From Pusillibacter faecalis (GTDB lineage Bacteria > Bacillota > Clostridia > Oscillospirales > Oscillospiraceae): a stretch of DNA of 64,000 nucleotides. Both the position numbers and the translations under genes were made by a program. A model generated the notes under the pieces. The model worked only from the letters and a program-made list of their open reading frames with translations. It had not been told where the DNA came from and did no database searches. Each line of letters starts with the position of its first letter. The stretch's first letter is position 1. The stretch is from positions 930,001 through 994,000 of the forward strand of contig NZ_AP023420.1 in the NCBI RefSeq assembly GCF_018408705.1, read 5' to 3'. Positions 57,405 through 64,000 of the stretch are shown piece by piece.

Positions 57405-59168
57405 TTATTGGATCGCTCTGGTCTGAACCTCGTGATCCAGCAGCTTGATGAAGTCCTCCAGGGACATGGCGCCCAGGTCCTCTCCGGAGCGGTGCCGGAC
57501 AGAGACAGTGCCATTCTCCATGTCCCGGTCTCCCACCACCAGCATATAGGGGACTTTCTCCATGGTGGCCTCGCGGATCTTCTTGCCGACCTTCTCATTG
57601 CGGCCGTCCACCTCTACCCGGAAGCCCCGGGCATCCAGCGCCTCCTGCAGTTCCTTGGCATAGCCGGCGGCCCGGTCTGTAATGGGCAGTACCTTGACCT
57701 GCACCGGGGAGAGCCACGCAGGGAAAGCTCCCGCGAAATGCTCCGTAATGACGCCGATAAATCGCTCAATGGAGCCTAAGAGCGCCCGGTGAATCATGAC
57801 GGGGCGGTGCTTCTGCCCGTCCTCGCCGGTATATTCCAGCTCAAAGCGCTCCGGCATCTGGAAGTCCAGCTGAATGGTGCCGCACTGCCACGTCCGTCCC
57901 AGGGAGTCCGCCAGATGGAAGTCCAGCTTGGGGCCATAGAAGGCTCCATCGCCGGCGTTGATGACGAACGCCTTCCCCATCTCAGTGATGGCGGCCTGGA
58001 GGGTGTCCTCCGCAAACTTCCAGTCCTTCTCATCGCCCATGTGGTCCTCCGGCATGGTGGAGAGCTCAATCTGGTAGGTCAGGCCAAAGGTGGAGTAAAT
58101 CTCGTCAAAGAGCTTCACCACGTTCTTGATCTCATCCTTCATCTGCTCCGGCGTCATGAAGATATGTGCGTCATCCTGTGTGAAGCACCGGACCCGGAAC
58201 AGACCATGGAGTGCCCCGGACATCTCGTGGCGGTGGACTAGACCCAGCTCCGCCATCCGCAGGGGCAGATCCCGATAGGAGTGAGGCTCGTTCTTGTATA
58301 CCAGCATGCCGCCGGGGCAGTTCATGGGCTTAACGGCGTAATCCTCGCCGTCAATAACGGTGGTATACATGTTGTCCTTATAGTGGTCCCAGTGACCGCT
58401 GCGGTGCCACAGCTCCTGATTGAGGATAATGGGGGTTGCGATCTCCACATAGCCGTAGCGCTTGTGGCATTGACGCCAATAGTCCAGCAGTGTGTTCTTC
58501 AGCACCATGCCCTTTGGCAGGAAGAAGGGGAAACCCGGTCCCTCTTCCGTCATCATAAAGAGCCCCAGCTCCTTGCCCAGCTTCCGGTGGTCCCGTCGCT
58601 TGGCCTCCTCAATCCGCTCCAGATATGCGTCCAGCTCCTCCTTCTTGGGGAAGGCGATGCCGTAAATCCGCTGGAGGGTCTCACGGTTGGAGTCGCCCCG
58701 CCAGTAAGCGGCGTTACAGGCAGTGAGCTTGATGGCATTGCCCTTGATCCGGCCGGTGGAATCCAGATGGGGGCCGGCGCACAGGTCGGTGAACTCGCCC
58801 TGTTGATAGAAACTGATATGGGCGTCGGCGGGCAGGTCGTTGATCAGCTCCACCTTATAGGGCTCACCCTTTTCCTCCATGAACTTCAAAGCCTCTTCCC
58901 GGGGCAACTCAAACCGCTCCAGCTTCAGCTTTTCCTTGCAGATTTTCCGCATCTCCGCCTCGATCTCGGCCAGGTGTTCCGGCGTAAAGGCAAAGGGCGC
59001 ATCCATATCGTAATAAAAGCCCTCATCGATAGAGGGGCCGATGGCCAGCTTCACCTCCGGCCACAGGCGCTTGACGGCCTGTGCCAGCACGTGGGAGCAG
59101 GTGTGCCAATAGGTCTTGCGGTATTCGGGGCTTTCAAAGGTAAATTCGCTCTTGTTTTCTTCGGACAT
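57405..59168 (-). CDS. thrS: threonyl-tRNA synthetase, form without a TGS domain
   Basis: The 587-residue enzyme charges tRNA-Thr. It begins directly with the editing (TAD-like) domain (HTCSHVLAQAVKRLWP, YYDMD, LCAGPHLDSTG) with no N-terminal TGS domain, hence shorter than the usual about 640 residues. The class II core has MNCPGGMLVYK with the zinc Cys, the motif 2 stretch RMAELGLVHRHE...FRVRCFTQDDAH, and motif 3 near HRALLGSIERFIG. The C-terminal anticodon domain ends the protein. GGAGGAGAAC precedes the ATG. It is controlled by the T-box leader upstream. Confidence 0.96.
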   Translation of the reverse strand: MSEENKSEFTFESPEYRKTYWHTCSHVLAQAVKRLWPEVKLAIGPSIDEGFYYDMDAPFAFTPEHLAEIEAEMRKICKEKLKLERFELPREEALKFMEEKGEPYKVELINDLPADAHISFYQQGEFTDLCAGPHLDSTGRIKGNAIKLTACNAAYWRGDSNRETLQRIYGIAFPKKEELDAYLERIEEAKRRDHRKLGKELGLFMMTEEGPGFPFFLPKGMVLKNTLLDYWRQCHKRYGYVEIATPIILNQELWHRSGHWDHYKDNMYTTVIDGEDYAVKPMNCPGGMLVYKNEPHSYRDLPLRMAELGLVHRHEMSGALHGLFRVRCFTQDDAHIFMTPEQMKDEIKNVVKLFDEIYSTFGLTYQIELSTMPEDHMGDEKDWKFAEDTLQAAITEMGKAFVINAGDGAFYGPKLDFHLADSLGRTWQCGTIQLDFQMPERFELEYTGEDGQKHRPVMIHRALLGSIERFIGVITEHFAGAFPAWLSPVQVKVLPITDRAAGYAKELQEALDARGFRVEVDGRNEKVGKKIREATMEKVPYMLVVGDRDMENGTVSVRHRSGEDLGAMSLEDFIKLLDHEVQTRAIQ

Positions 59169-59198
59169 CTCTGTTCTCCTCCTTCATGATAAGGGGTG

Positions 59199-59437
59199 AA
59201 AAAATCCCACCCCTGACTTGGATCAGGGGTGGGATACAAGCTGTATTCCACGGTTCCACCCTGCTTGCGCCGGTAAGGCGCCGCTCGTGTCCTCTGTAAC
59301 GGGAGGTCCCGTCCCGGTCATCTCCCGGGCAGCTCGGGAGTGGTACCGGCCGCCATCTGACGCAGGGCACTCACAGCATTCTGTGCCCCTCTCTGCGCGC
59401 CCACGCACGGCCTCTTCTCCGTCTTTGCTATTTTTAC
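59199..59437 (-). promoter_or_regulatory. threonine T-box riboswitch
   Basis: On the minus strand the leader has the T-box sequence AGGGTGGAACCGTGG (59248-59262), which pairs with the tRNA acceptor end. It is followed by the competing terminator, a 13-bp stem (59204-59216 with 59223-59235) and T-run. A long GC-rich stem I lies upstream, with ACC at 59342-59344 a possible Thr specifier in GGTACCACTCC. Uncharged tRNA-Thr should favour the antiterminator and thrS transcription. Confidence 0.92.
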
Positions 59438-59443
59438 GATGGT

Positions 59444-59472
59444 ACTATATCACGCTCCCCGCCGTCTGTCAA
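59444..59472 (-). promoter_or_regulatory. promoter of the thrS T-box transcript
   Basis: On the minus strand a perfect TTGACA (59467-59472) and TATAGT (59444-59449) have 17-nt spacing, placing transcription start near 59437. The 59473-59629 stretch beyond it shows no feature. Confidence 0.8.
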
Positions 59473-59629
59473 GCGGGAGATTTCCCCTGTTACCTTTTGG
59501 AGTGATTCAGGCTATCATTAACCGCCTTTCGTCAACCATCGTAAAATTCTTGCAGTCATTACCCGTCAGTCCAAATATAAAAAGGAAATGGGGCTTCCCC
59601 ATATCCGGCAGGGCGCTGTGCATCCTGCC

Positions 59630-60151
59630 TCAGGCGGAGGCAATCACATCCTGGTTCTTCACAAAATACTCCACGCCGGAATAAAGCGTGGTCAAAGTGA
59701 TTACCCACACGCAAATAGTGTTCACCACTGGCGGAATCGGCAGGAACATCAGCACCACACACACCATAGTGGAGGCGGTCTTGACTTTTCCGGACCAGCC
59801 CGCAGCGATCACCCGCCCCTTGTCGCTGGCGATCATCCGCAGACCGCTCACGGCGAATTCCCGGCAGATCACAATCAGCAGCGCCCAGGCCGGCATTTGC
59901 CCAATCTCCACAAACCACAGCATGGCGGCCGTCACCAGCATTTTGTCCGCCAGTGGGTCCGCAAACTTGCCAAAGTCCGTCACCAGGTTGTACTTTCGGG
60001 CGATCTTGCCGTCCAGCAGGTCCGTGAGACTGGCGACAATGAAAATCGCCAGGGCCACGTACCCGGCATTGGGGAACCCCCAGTATAAAACAGCCATAAA
60101 CACAGGGATCAGAATAATGCGCAGCAGCGTCAGTTTGTTTGGCAGATTCAT
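59630..60151 (-). CDS. pgsA: CDP-diacylglycerol-glycerol-3-phosphate 3-phosphatidyltransferase
   Basis: The 173-residue membrane enzyme makes phosphatidylglycerophosphate from CDP-diacylglycerol. The CDP-alcohol transferase motif is D44-x2-D47-G-x2-A-R-x8-G61-x3-D65-x3-D69. It has about five helices. ATG 60151 has GAAGGAGAA and overlaps the cdd1-like stop by 4 nt; the longer frame to 60304 reads through that gene. The rimO-pgsA pairing near recA is common in Firmicutes. Confidence 0.93.
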   Translation of the reverse strand: MNLPNKLTLLRIILIPVFMAVLYWGFPNAGYVALAIFIVASLTDLLDGKIARKYNLVTDFGKFADPLADKMLVTAAMLWFVEIGQMPAWALLIVICREFAVSGLRMIASDKGRVIAAGWSGKVKTASTMVCVVLMFLPIPPVVNTICVWVITLTTLYSGVEYFVKNQDVIASA

Positions 60152-60429
60152 CGCTTTTCTCCTTCTTCCGGTGGGTAGGGCCGGTTCTTCCAGTACCACC
60201 ACTTCAGTTTTTCCGCTTCCGGCCGTGGGTGCTCGGCATAATAGACCGCCGCCCGCCACACATAGAGGGCGCAGCGGTCCTCCTGAAAGCCCTTCATCAG
60301 GCATTCCCGCCGGTACAATTCCTCCGGGTCCGCCCCCGCGAGGTCGGAAACCGCCTGGATGCCCAGCGCCTCCATCACAGCCGCAATCCGAGGACCCACG
60401 CCGGGAATTTCCTCCAGCGGCGAACTCAT
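60148..60429 (-). CDS. helix-hairpin-helix protein of the Cdd1 ('pathogenicity locus') family
   Basis: The 93-residue protein has a helix-hairpin-helix, IPGVGPRIAAVMEALGI, followed by DLAGADPEELYRRECLMKG and DRCALYVWRAAVYYA, the pattern of PF11731. The family is named after cdd1 at the edge of the Clostridioides difficile toxin locus; no function is established, though HhH motifs bind DNA. It overlaps rimO and pgsA by 4 nt on each side. Confidence 0.85.
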   Translation of the reverse strand: MSSPLEEIPGVGPRIAAVMEALGIQAVSDLAGADPEELYRRECLMKGFQEDRCALYVWRAAVYYAEHPRPEAEKLKWWYWKNRPYPPEEGEKR

Positions 60430-61751
60430 TCCACCGCCTCGCCGGTCAGCTCGCCGTCCATCACGCCAGTTAGACGGACAATAACAAAAGTCCCCGGTTC
60501 CACCGCCTCATCGGCTGTAAAGTAGATGTGTCCGTCAATATCTGGGGATTCGGCATAACTGCGGCCCGCATACATCTGGGCCTGGGCGTCAAAGCCCTCG
60601 CACAGCACCTCCCGCTCCAAACCAAGGACAGACTCATTATACGCGTCGATGATGTCGGACTGTACGTCCACCGCCAGCTCTGAGCGGCGCTTGGCTTCAT
60701 CCATGTCCACGTGCTCCATCTGTGCCGCCCGGGTCCCCTCCTCCGGAGAGAAGGGAAATACTCCAGCTCGTTCAATGCGGACCTCCCGCAGGAACTGGCA
60801 CAGCTCCTCGAACTCCGCCGCTCCCTCGCCAGGAAGCCCGGTGATGAGGCTGGTCCGCAGCACCAGGCCGGGAATCCGGGCACGGAGCTTTTCAAAGAGC
60901 GCCAGCAGCTCCGCCTTGGTGTCCCGGCGGTTCATGGCTTTCAAAATCCCGTCGTTGCAGTGCTGGATGGGGATGTCCAGATATTTGACGATCTTTGGCT
61001 CCGCTGCAATCACGTCGATCAACTCCTCGGTGATCTCATCCGGATAGAGGTAATGGAGACGGATCCAATGGAAGTCCAGCTTACAGAGTTGCCGCAGCAG
61101 CTTCGCCAGCTGATGCTCTCCATTCAGGTCCGTGCCGTAGCGCGTAATATCCTGAGCGATCACCAGCAGCTCCTGGACTCCGGCAGAGGCCAGCTCCGCC
61201 GCCTCGTCCAGAAGCTCCTCCAGCGGACGGCTCCGGTACTTGCCCCGCAGTGACGGAATTACGCAATAGGCGCAGTGGTTATCGCAGCCCTCTGCAATCC
61301 GTAAGTAGGCGTACCAGGGCGGTGTGGAGAGAATACGGGCTCCTCCCTGCTCTGCTGTGTGAATATTTCCCAGGCGGCAGGGCCGGAATCCGCCGGTCAT
61401 GACCTCGTCAATGGCTGCCACAATTTCACCATAGCTGCCGGTGCCCAGAATGCCGTCCACCTCCGGAAGCTCTCCCAGCACATCAGCCTGATAGCGCTGG
61501 GCCATGCAGCCGGTGACGAGAAGCTTTTTGAGCTTTCCGGCCTTTTTCAGCTCCGCCATTTCCAGAATATTGTCGATGGCCTCTTCACAGGCGGAGGCCA
61601 GGAAGCCGCAGGTATTCACCACCGCCACATCCGCCCCCTCCGGGTCAGTCTGGATGGTATGTCCGGCAGCCTGGACAGAGGCCATCATCTGCTCGCAGTT
61701 CACCTGGTTTTTGGCACAGCCCAGGGAAATAAATGCAACATTATATGACAT
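60426..61751 (-). CDS. rimO: ribosomal protein S12 methylthiotransferase
   Basis: The 441-residue radical SAM enzyme adds a methylthio group to the Asp of ribosomal protein S12. The N-terminal cluster Cys are C12, C48 and C82; the radical SAM CxxxCxxC is C156, C160 and C163 in GCDNHCAYCVIPSLRG. A C-terminal TRAM domain (about 370-435; REVLCEGFDAQAQMYAGRSY) fits RimO. The ILGTGSY segment is a RimO rather than MiaB trait. It heads the rimO-cdd1-pgsA set, 25 nt after the small membrane protein. Confidence 0.94.
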   Translation of the reverse strand: MSYNVAFISLGCAKNQVNCEQMMASVQAAGHTIQTDPEGADVAVVNTCGFLASACEEAIDNILEMAELKKAGKLKKLLVTGCMAQRYQADVLGELPEVDGILGTGSYGEIVAAIDEVMTGGFRPCRLGNIHTAEQGGARILSTPPWYAYLRIAEGCDNHCAYCVIPSLRGKYRSRPLEELLDEAAELASAGVQELLVIAQDITRYGTDLNGEHQLAKLLRQLCKLDFHWIRLHYLYPDEITEELIDVIAAEPKIVKYLDIPIQHCNDGILKAMNRRDTKAELLALFEKLRARIPGLVLRTSLITGLPGEGAAEFEELCQFLREVRIERAGVFPFSPEEGTRAAQMEHVDMDEAKRRSELAVDVQSDIIDAYNESVLGLEREVLCEGFDAQAQMYAGRSYAESPDIDGHIYFTADEAVEPGTFVIVRLTGVMDGELTGEAVE

Positions 61752-61776
61752 AGGATCGCTCCGTTTTCTTGTTTTT

Positions 61777-62166
61777 TTATGGGGAAACCGGCAGAGGAAT
61801 CTCCGGCCGCTCCATGGATTCTTCCGGTGTCCACCAGCTGGCTTCCGTCACTGCGGTGGGAAAAATTCCGTCCTTGAGTTCCAGCCGAAGGACGATGCCC
61901 TGACGGTCTGGGTCGTCCTCCCGGGATAACAGCACAATCCAGGATGGATACCGTACCTGAAACGTCCCAGCCACCCGGCGGCTGATCTCGCCTTCTATTA
62001 CAAGGGCATGACAGCTATAATCGCAAGCGTATCGCCGTGCATAACGCTCCGCCGCAAACCGGGCCAACCACTCCGGGCCGGGACTCAGGCCCCAGAGCAA
62101 AAGAAGCAGAAAAATCCCGGTCAGGGACAAAGCAAGAACACGCAGCACCCGTTTTTCTTTGCCCAT
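61777..62166 (-). CDS. small single-pass membrane protein, unknown
   Basis: The 129-residue protein has a basic N terminus, one helix (about 10-27, ALSLTGIFLLLLLWGL) and an external domain of about 100 residues with two Cys (CDYSC) and a Trp-rich end. I do not recognise it. GAGGAGG precedes the ATG. It lies between recX and rimO on one transcript. Confidence 0.7.
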   Translation of the reverse strand: MGKEKRVLRVLALSLTGIFLLLLLWGLSPGPEWLARFAAERYARRYACDYSCHALVIEGEISRRVAGTFQVRYPSWIVLLSREDDPDRQGIVLRLELKDGIFPTAVTEASWWTPEESMERPEIPLPVSP

Positions 62167-62195
62167 GGGAGCCTCCTCTTGATGGACCGCTTTTC

Positions 62196-62816
62196 TCAGT
62201 TTTCCGTGATCTCCGCTCCCAAGCGGCTCCAGGCTGCCCGGATATCCGGCCAGGCAAAGCCCCGGCGGGCCAACGCGTCACAAAGGCGCTTTTTCTCCTT
62301 CTCATCCGGGGTCCTGCCTCGGAGCTTGGACAGCAGGAAGCGGTCGATCTGCCCGGCCGGGTCCGGCAGAGCCTCCAGGGCCTCCTCCCACAGCTCCCGG
62401 GGCACACCCTTTTCATGGAGCTTCTCCCGAACCCGTGCGGGACCATATCCCTTCTCCCCGCAGTGGCGAACCAGGGCCGCGGCATAGTCCGCATCGTTGA
62501 TGGCGCCGATAGCCTCCATCCACTCAGCGGCATAGTGGGCCTCCGCCTCACTGGCTCCCTTTTCCCGGAGCTTGCGCTCCAAATCCCGTCGGCTCATAGC
62601 CCGCCGCCCAACGAGGTCCGCTGCGGCGGCCTTGGTATTGGAAGCGCCGGCAGCCTCCTTCAGCCGCCGTAGTGCCGCCTGGTCCAAAAGATCCCCAGCC
62701 CGCAGGCCGAAGTCCAGCAGCTCCTGCTCCGTGATCTTCAGGCAGGCGCCGTCCTCCAAAAAGACCAACACTCTGCCCCGTTTATGCCGGGACGCCTCAA
62801 TGCGCTCAATCCGCAT
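62196..62816 (-). CDS. recX: RecX regulator of RecA
   Basis: The 206-residue protein is a three-helix-repeat RecX that caps or modulates the RecA filament. Motifs include [43 protein letters not shown] (in two parts) and [14 protein letters not shown]. The start is ATG 62816, overlapping the recA end by 11 nt; TTG 62822 is also open. The recA-recX order is conserved. Confidence 0.9.
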   Translation of the reverse strand: MRIERIEASRHKRGRVLVFLEDGACLKITEQELLDFGLRAGDLLDQAALRRLKEAAGASNTKAAAADLVGRRAMSRRDLERKLREKGASEAEAHYAAEWMEAIGAINDADYAAALVRHCGEKGYGPARVREKLHEKGVPRELWEEALEALPDPAGQIDRFLLSKLRGRTPDEKEKKRLCDALARRGFAWPDIRAAWSRLGAEITEN

Positions 62817-63912
62817 CGTCAAAATCGTCGGCGCTCACATCGACAGCACGTCCCGCAGCCTTGGCCGCAATGCGGGACTGGCTGCTCATCAGCTTATCAA
62901 AGTTTTTCCGGATATCCTCCTCCAGCTGGGCGGCGATCTCCGGGTTATCCAGCAGGTATTTTTTGGCGGCGTCCCGGCCTTGGCCAATCCGGGTCTCTCC
63001 CATGGAGAACCAGGAGCCGGCCTTCTGTACCAGGTCCAGCTTCACGCCCAGATCGATCAGCTCTCCCTCCCGGGCGATGCCCTGGCCATACATGATGTCA
63101 AACTCCGCCTCTCGGAAGGGGGGCGCGACTTTATTCTTGACAACCTTGGCCCGGGTGCGGCTGCCCACCACCTCGCTGCCGTTTTTCAGCGCCTCCACCC
63201 GACGCACATCAATACGAACGGAAGAATAAAATTTCAGTGCTCGGCCGCCGGTGGTGACTTCAGGGTTTCCGTACATGACGCCTACCTTCTCCCGGAGCTG
63301 GTTGATGAAAATGACAATGGTGTTGGTCTTGCCGATGGCGCCAGTGAGCTTACGGAGCGCCTGGCTCATCAGCCGGGCCTGCAGCCCCACATAGCTGTCG
63401 CCCATCTCGCCCTCAATCTCCGCCCGGGGCACCAGCGCCGCTACGGAGTCCACCACGATCACGTCGATGGCACCGGAACGTACCAGAGCCTCGGTGATCT
63501 CTAAGGCCTGCTCACCGGTGTCCGGCTGGGAGATCAGCATGTCCTCCACCCGCACCCCCAGAGCTCGGGCATAGGTGGGGTCCAATGCGTGCTCCGCGTC
63601 CACAAAGGCCACCTCACCCCCCCGCTTCTGGGCCTCCGCCACCACGTGCAGGGCCAGCGTGGTCTTGCCGGAGGATTCCGGCCCGTAGATTTCAATGATC
63701 CTGCCCTTGGGAAGGCCCCCAATTCCAAGCGCCACATCCAGTGCCAGGGAGCCCGTTGGGATATAGTCCACATTCAGCTCGGACCGGTCCCCAAATCGCA
63801 TAATAGAACCCTTGCCATACATCTTCTCAATCTGGGCCATCGCGGTGTCGATAGCCCGCTTCTTATCGTCCGCCGGTGCCGCGCTGGGCAGCGGTCCCTT
63901 GTCCTTTGCCAT
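62806..63912 (-). CDS. recA: recombinase A
   Basis: The 368-residue protein drives homologous strand exchange and triggers the SOS response. Walker A is GPESSGKTT (77-85), and the family blocks [34 protein letters not shown] and the L2 loop [22 protein letters not shown] are intact. The C-terminal tail is acidic (DDFDDAD). AGGAGG precedes the ATG. I could not place a clear SOS box in the remaining 88 nt. Confidence 0.98.
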   Translation of the reverse strand: MAKDKGPLPSAAPADDKKRAIDTAMAQIEKMYGKGSIMRFGDRSELNVDYIPTGSLALDVALGIGGLPKGRIIEIYGPESSGKTTLALHVVAEAQKRGGEVAFVDAEHALDPTYARALGVRVEDMLISQPDTGEQALEITEALVRSGAIDVIVVDSVAALVPRAEIEGEMGDSYVGLQARLMSQALRKLTGAIGKTNTIVIFINQLREKVGVMYGNPEVTTGGRALKFYSSVRIDVRRVEALKNGSEVVGSRTRAKVVKNKVAPPFREAEFDIMYGQGIAREGELIDLGVKLDLVQKAGSWFSMGETRIGQGRDAAKKYLLDNPEIAAQLEEDIRKNFDKLMSSQSRIAAKAAGRAVDVSADDFDDAD

Positions 63913-64000
63913 AGTCTTTTCCTCCTAAATCTGATTATGTCAGCGATTGCTCCACAGCATATACTCTTTTCACAGCGGAGATGCCTATATGATGGGGCAG

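Noticed and set aside
63913..64000. SOS box before recA
   Set aside because: No clear GAAC-N4-GTTC-type or clostridial LexA site could be read in the 88 nt available.

Overview
The window looks like a chromosomal segment of a Gram-positive, gut-type Clostridia, most like Oscillospiraceae (Flavonifractor, Lawsonibacter or Oscillibacter relatives). The evidence is high-GC coding DNA with strong AGGAGG ribosome sites, a threonine T-box, ClpE, an ECF vitamin transporter next to truA, SLH-domain surface proteins, TAXI-type TRAP transport, ATP-dependent 2-hydroxyacyl-CoA dehydratase proteins and a clostridial Cdd1 homologue. The genus is an inference from gene content.

Layout. 0.1-6.0 kb: glpK, an alpha/beta hydrolase, a TIM-barrel protein, a P-loop ATPase and a D-Ala-D-Ala carboxypeptidase. 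6.04-17.71 kb: an integrated mobile element of about 11.7 kb, bounded by a 42-nt imperfect inverted repeat (34/42 identical) that I found by comparing the flanks. It carries a large serine recombinase and TnpW at the left end, a MarR-regulated ABC exporter cluster (one permease cut by an in-frame TGA), a second ABC pair, a Tn916 orf7/orf8-like sigma/HTH pair, and at the right end a very AT-rich two-gene cassette with its own promoter and terminator. That cassette encodes a four-helix membrane protein and a ClpB-like AAA+ ATPase. The right end of the element abuts the stop codon of a lipase gene.

17.7-29.8 kb, minus strand: a lipase and flavodoxin-ferredoxin pair, then a long probable operon reading methyltransferase, ecfA1, ecfA2, ecfT, a surface protein, truA, a DUF5711-like protein, cvpA, clpE and a small Cys-rich protein. 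30-38.7 kb: an FMN reductase, an SLH-anchored GH18 enzyme, a two-gene version of the large 2-hydroxyacyl-CoA dehydratase/activase protein, queH and a phosphopantetheinyl transferase. 38.9-42.1 kb: dnaG-rpoD.

42.3-48 kb: a metabolic locus in which a beta-alanyl-CoA ammonia-lyase-like hotdog enzyme and a family III CoA-transferase are flanked by IclR and MerR regulators and by a secreted, LysM-bearing S58/P1 (DmpA/NylC) peptidase. Together these could release beta-alanine (or another beta/omega-amino acid) from peptides outside the cell, activate it to the CoA ester and deaminate it to an acryloyl-CoA-type product. 48-53.7 kb: a MacAB-type exporter operon ending in an SLH protein. 53.9-57.2 kb: a TAXI-TRAP transporter. 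57.4-59.5 kb: thrS with a T-box leader. 59.6-63.9 kb: recA-recX-hypothetical-rimO-cdd1-pgsA.

The best candidates for something undescribed are the membrane protein/AAA+ cassette carried by the element and the beta-amino-acid locus. I saw no CRISPR array, rRNA or tRNA.
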